Positions 61,741 through 64,000 of a stretch of 64,000 nucleotides of DNA are shown here, in pieces. The notes under the pieces are model-generated. The model was not told the DNA's origin, did no database searches, and saw nothing but the letters and a program-made list of their open reading frames with translations. A program made the position numbers and the translations under genes. The stretch covers positions 1,674,001 through 1,738,000 of the forward strand of contig NZ_CP195793.1 in assembly GCF_051466335.1 (NCBI RefSeq), read 5' to 3'. This DNA comes from Planctomicrobium sp051466335 (lineage in GTDB: Bacteria > Planctomycetota > Planctomycetia > Planctomycetales > Planctomycetaceae). Position 1 is the first letter of the stretch, and every line of letters starts with the position of its first letter.

Positions 61741-62337
61741 ATGCAAAAAGTTGAACTTGTGACCGGTCCAGGAGTCCCGCTCGTTTTGGACGATATCGAC
61801 ACCGATCGGATCATTCCTGCTCGATTCCTCCGCTGCGTGACATTTGAGGGCATTGGCGAACACGCTTTCGAAGACGATCGCGAACAGGACCCGGCGCATC
61901 CCTTTAATCAGGAACAGTTTCGGCAAGGGAAAGTGTTGGTTTCCGGACGCAACTTTGGCTGCGGATCCAGCCGCGAGCACGCACCTCAGTCTCTCATGAG
62001 ATGGGGGATTCAAGCTGTTATCGCAGAGTCGTTCGCCGAGATTTTCTTCGGAAACTGCGTCGCACTCGGCGTTCCGCCAGTTTGTGCCTCCCGAGGCGAT
62101 CTGGAAAAGCTCTCCGCTGCCATTACAGCGGACCCGACTCTCGAAATTGCGGTCGACCTCAACGCCAAGCAAGTACGCTATGGAAGTGAATCTTTTTCAG
62201 TTGAGATCCCGGAGAGTGCACGAGATGCGTTTGTTACCGGGCAATGGGATTTCTTGGGGCAACTGCTTGAGAATCGTCCGAAGATTGAATCGAAAATGCA
62301 GCAACTCCCGTATTTGCAAGGCTTTGGCGCTGTCTAG
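61741..62337 (+). CDS. leuD: 3-isopropylmalate dehydratase small subunit
   Basis: 198 residues, usual length. With LeuC it isomerises 2-isopropylmalate to 3-isopropylmalate in leucine synthesis. Seen: DDIDTDRIIPARFL at the N-terminus, NFGCGSSREHAPQSL, IAESFAEIFFGNCVALGVPPV (in part). The ribosome site GGGGA stands 5 bases before the ATG. leuC is not next to it, unlike the common leuCD order. The stop codon overlaps the hairpin at 62337-62371. Confidence 0.96.
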   Translation: MQKVELVTGPGVPLVLDDIDTDRIIPARFLRCVTFEGIGEHAFEDDREQDPAHPFNQEQFRQGKVLVSGRNFGCGSSREHAPQSLMRWGIQAVIAESFAEIFFGNCVALGVPPVCASRGDLEKLSAAITADPTLEIAVDLNAKQVRYGSESFSVEIPESARDAFVTGQWDFLGQLLENRPKIESKMQQLPYLQGFGAV

Positions 62338-62371
62338 CGAGCACAATCCTTGGTAAAGGATTGTGCTCGCT
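62337..62371 (+). terminator. long hairpin at the leuD stop codon
   Basis: Perfect 15-bp stem GCGAGCACAATCCTT (62337-62351) / AAGGATTGTGCTCGC (62356-62370) with a 4-nt loop, starting at the last base of the leuD stop. Only TTCGAGG follows, so it may stabilise the mRNA end rather than terminate; a true terminator lies at 62435. Confidence 0.6.
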
Positions 62372-62434
62372 TCGAGGCGGTCCGCTGCCGCGGGGCAATT
62401 GCTCGAGCGGGCAATTGCGTTCTGGTGAAATAAG

Positions 62435-62475
62435 AAAATCCTCGCGGGTCAATGTGACCGGCGAGGATTTTTGTT
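62435..62475. terminator. bidirectional intrinsic terminator between leuD and the pilin gene
   Basis: AAAATCCTCGC (62435-62445) pairs with GCGAGGATTTT (62461-62471), with an inner GGTC/GACC stem and T runs on both sides. It ends leuD (plus) and the pilin-like gene (minus, stop 62575). Confidence 0.85.
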
Positions 62476-62574
62476 TTGAGCTGTGGGCGAGGCTGTTGCA
62501 GCGAGAAGAAACATTAAGGATTCTAGTCGCTGCGTAACTCGTCGCCGGTAATGTCATTTTCGGAGACAGTTTCG

Positions 62575-62907
62575 TTAGTTGTTGTAGCTGACACGGTTTG
62601 CGCCTGCTTCAGGAGTTGCGCCGCGATCACAGGTGATGTCGTTTTGCCCATCACAATAGTCGGCTGCATCTTGGAAGCATGATCCCGCACTGGAGCCTTT
62701 GTGGCCACAGAATCCGCTGAATACAAACGACTGATTCATGCTTCCGAAGGCGGAGCCGACATCTTCAAGTTCGTTGTTGATGCCGTTTGCGACTTCGGCC
62801 AGTCCAACGATGACTCCGATTACGAGAATTGTCGAGATCAGGACAAGTTCTGCGGAGACGATGAAACCGGCTTCGTCATCTAAGAGATGGTTTAGGGTAG
62901 TGGACAT
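62575..62907 (-). CDS. Flp-family (type IVb) pilin-like protein
   Basis: About 110 residues from ATG 62907; the frame is open to 62952. A short leader (TTLNHLLDDEAG) precedes a hydrophobic helix FIVSAELVLISTILVIGVIVGLAEV, with a Glu in the first residues as in Flp/Tad pilins (the Gly-Phe cut and the Glu spacing is one residue off the classical G|XXXXE). The mature C-terminus has several Cys (FCGHKGSSAGSCFQ, YCDGQNDITCDRG), likely disulfides. The gene stands alone; no tad genes are near. Surface or pilus role is inferred. Confidence 0.72.
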   Translation of the reverse strand: MSTTLNHLLDDEAGFIVSAELVLISTILVIGVIVGLAEVANGINNELEDVGSAFGSMNQSFVFSGFCGHKGSSAGSCFQDAADYCDGQNDITCDRGATPEAGANRVSYNN

Positions 62908-63401
62908 CTTGTGGCTTTCTGCTGTGTAGAGATTTGAGAGTTCTGCAGCCACGTGCTTTGGTGGAAGCTGGATGTGGCGATTCTCTGTAAAGCAGCACTG
63001 ATGCCAAGAATGTTGTACAGGCTGTTAGGAGCTGTATGGACATAGATGTAAGCTGTTTATTTGTCGAGGATTAGATGAGTTTTAGAATTGAATAGAATAC
63101 GGGGTAGTGTCACTGGGCTAATAGAGGTTTTGTTGCTGTTTGGCTACGTGGGGCAGCGGTTGATACTTTCGAGGTTCTGTAACATGTGGTGTTGTCGTGT
63201 GTTGCGCCGTGTTGATTTAAGGCAGCGTGGAAGAGGGGGTTTTGGAAACCTTGGGGTGCCGGTTGAGAGGTGGGTAAAAGGGTAGGGTTAATGGGTCGAG
63301 CGGGACGGCAGTTCATTCGGGGGCGTTTAGAGGCAAAGCTCTGTGGTGAAAAACGGGGAAAGACTTTTCGAATTCAATCTTGAGGCAGAAACCGTTTGAA
63401 C
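62908..63401. other. G/T-rich spacer before the tRNA cluster
   Basis: About 490 bases on the plus strand rich in G and T (for example GGGGGTTTTGG, GGTGGGTAAAAGGGTAGGG near 63235-63290). No gene, RNA or repeat is apparent. It ends in the tRNA promoter. Confidence 0.4.
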
Positions 63402-63429
63402 TTGCACGAGGAGAACCCTTCGCTATACT
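63402..63429 (+). promoter_or_regulatory. promoter of the tRNA cluster
   Basis: TTGCAC (63402-63407), 16-base spacer, TATACT (63424-63429). Predicted start near 63436, 18 bases before the first tRNA. Confidence 0.72.
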
Positions 63430-63453
63430 TCGCCGCTTACATCCAACAAGCAA

Positions 63454-63525
63454 GCTAGTGTAGCTCAACGGCAGAGCACCGGTTTTGTAAACCGGCGGTT
63501 GTGGGTTCAAATCCCTCCACTAGCT
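63454..63525 (+). tRNA. tRNA-Thr (anticodon TGT)
   Basis: Cloverleaf: acceptor GCTAGTG/CACTAGC, D arm with TAGCTCAACGG, anticodon stem CCGGT/ACCGG with loop TTTGTAA, T arm GGGTTCAAATCCC. 72 bases; CCA not encoded. Confidence 0.95.
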
Positions 63526-63573
63526 CTCTGGGTGTAGATTGGCCAGCTTCGGTTGGTCGTGTGATGTGGATTT

Positions 63574-63655
63574 GGGGGTGTGCCCGAGCGGCCAATGGGG
63601 TCAGACTGTAAATCTGATGGCTCTGCCTTCGAAGGTTCGAATCCTTCCGCCCCCA
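63574..63655 (+). tRNA. tRNA-Tyr (anticodon GTA)
   Basis: Acceptor GGGGGTG/CGCCCCC, long variable arm as in bacterial tRNA-Tyr, anticodon loop CTGTAAA, T arm with GGTTCGAATCC. 82 bases. Confidence 0.95.
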
Positions 63656-63760
63656 CTTTCTCAGGTGATGTGGTTGAAAAGCCATGAGGCTCACTAGCCG
63701 AATGAGTCTCGAAATATTAGATTTGGTGGTCACCCTAGGTTTGGGGTGGCAATCGCATGT

Positions 63761-63831
<71 letters not shown>

Positions 63832-63910
63832 TTTATGATCTGAGGAAACTGTTTGTTGAGGCTGGTGCAGATCTAACTCTGTGTAGCCACGCGGGCAATT
63901 TCGAGTGTTT

Positions 63911-63983
63911 GCTGCTGTGGCTCAGTCGGTAGAGTGCGTCCTTGGTAAGGACGAGGTCGTGGGTTCAAGTCCCACCAGCAGCT
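63911..63983 (+). tRNA. tRNA-Thr (anticodon GGT)
   Basis: Acceptor GCTGCTG/CAGCAGC, anticodon stem GTCCT/AGGAC around TTGGTAA (GGT), T arm GGGTTCAAGTCCC. 73 bases. It stands 17 bases before the right edge. Confidence 0.95.
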
Positions 63984-64000
63984 TACCGGCCAGACCGGTT

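Overview
The window looks like ordinary chromosome of a planctomycete (phylum Planctomycetota, probably Planctomycetales). The evidence is two DUF1559 proteins with prepilin-like segments and C-terminal H-X9-DG motifs, DUF1571 and DUF1570-type proteins, a MauG-type peroxidase, an LptD-like barrel, several very large secreted proteins with no clear family, and D-Ala-D-Ala ligase beside a lone FtsQ-like protein with no other dcw genes. I see no rRNA, CRISPR array, phage, insertion sequence or transposase. Genes are on both strands in short operons, often separated by clear intrinsic terminators.

Layout. 1-2000: end of a possible basic protein, a GNAT/FemAB-like acetyltransferase, a QueD-family enzyme. 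2223-4190: leuA behind a leader with a short ORF and a strong terminator hairpin just before the gene, which suggests attenuation. 4327-11832: two unknown proteins, an M16 peptidase, a large DUF1559 fusion, an FtsQ-like protein and ddl. 12172-20501: four-gene + strand cluster (membrane-anchored protein, FHA/membrane/beta-propeller protein, TPR/SBP_bac_5 fusion, secreted unknown), the best candidate here for an undescribed envelope system. 20533-29659: larC, thioesterase, exported endonuclease/phosphatase-family protein, a repeat protein downstream of fused aroDE, a GalT-family enzyme, a small cytochrome c and speA. 30066-36978: DUF1559 protein, diheme peroxidase under a Fur-like operator, LptD-like protein, DUF1570 peptidase. 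37002-43234: Ig-like/carboxypeptidase-regulatory protein, Tat-exported DUF1571 protein, exported methyltransferase, lipase-like hydrolase, ROK regulator, SnoaL-like protein, and a decayed HpcH/HpaI aldolase with three TGA stops and two frameshifts.

43336-45652: PepSY, DUF2271 and DUF4198 genes, a typical iron-responsive set, whose promoter has the same operator design as the peroxidase promoter. 45944-52770: purA, an HtrA-like protease and cobalamin-dependent metH. 53661-57332: orphan LuxR-type response regulator and an exbB-exbD-exbD-unknown operon with a large inverted repeat upstream. 57829-62475: ilvD, HlyD-like adaptor, leuD. 62575-62907: Flp-type pilin-like protein. 63402-63983: promoter and tRNA-Thr(TGT), tRNA-Tyr(GTA), tRNA-Gly(TCC), tRNA-Thr(GGT), the order that in many bacteria precedes tuf, so EF-Tu probably begins just past the right edge.

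Branched-chain amino acid synthesis is spread over the window (leuA, ilvD, leuD) without leuB, leuC or ilvBNC. All family assignments come from reading the translated sequences by eye; no database search was run.
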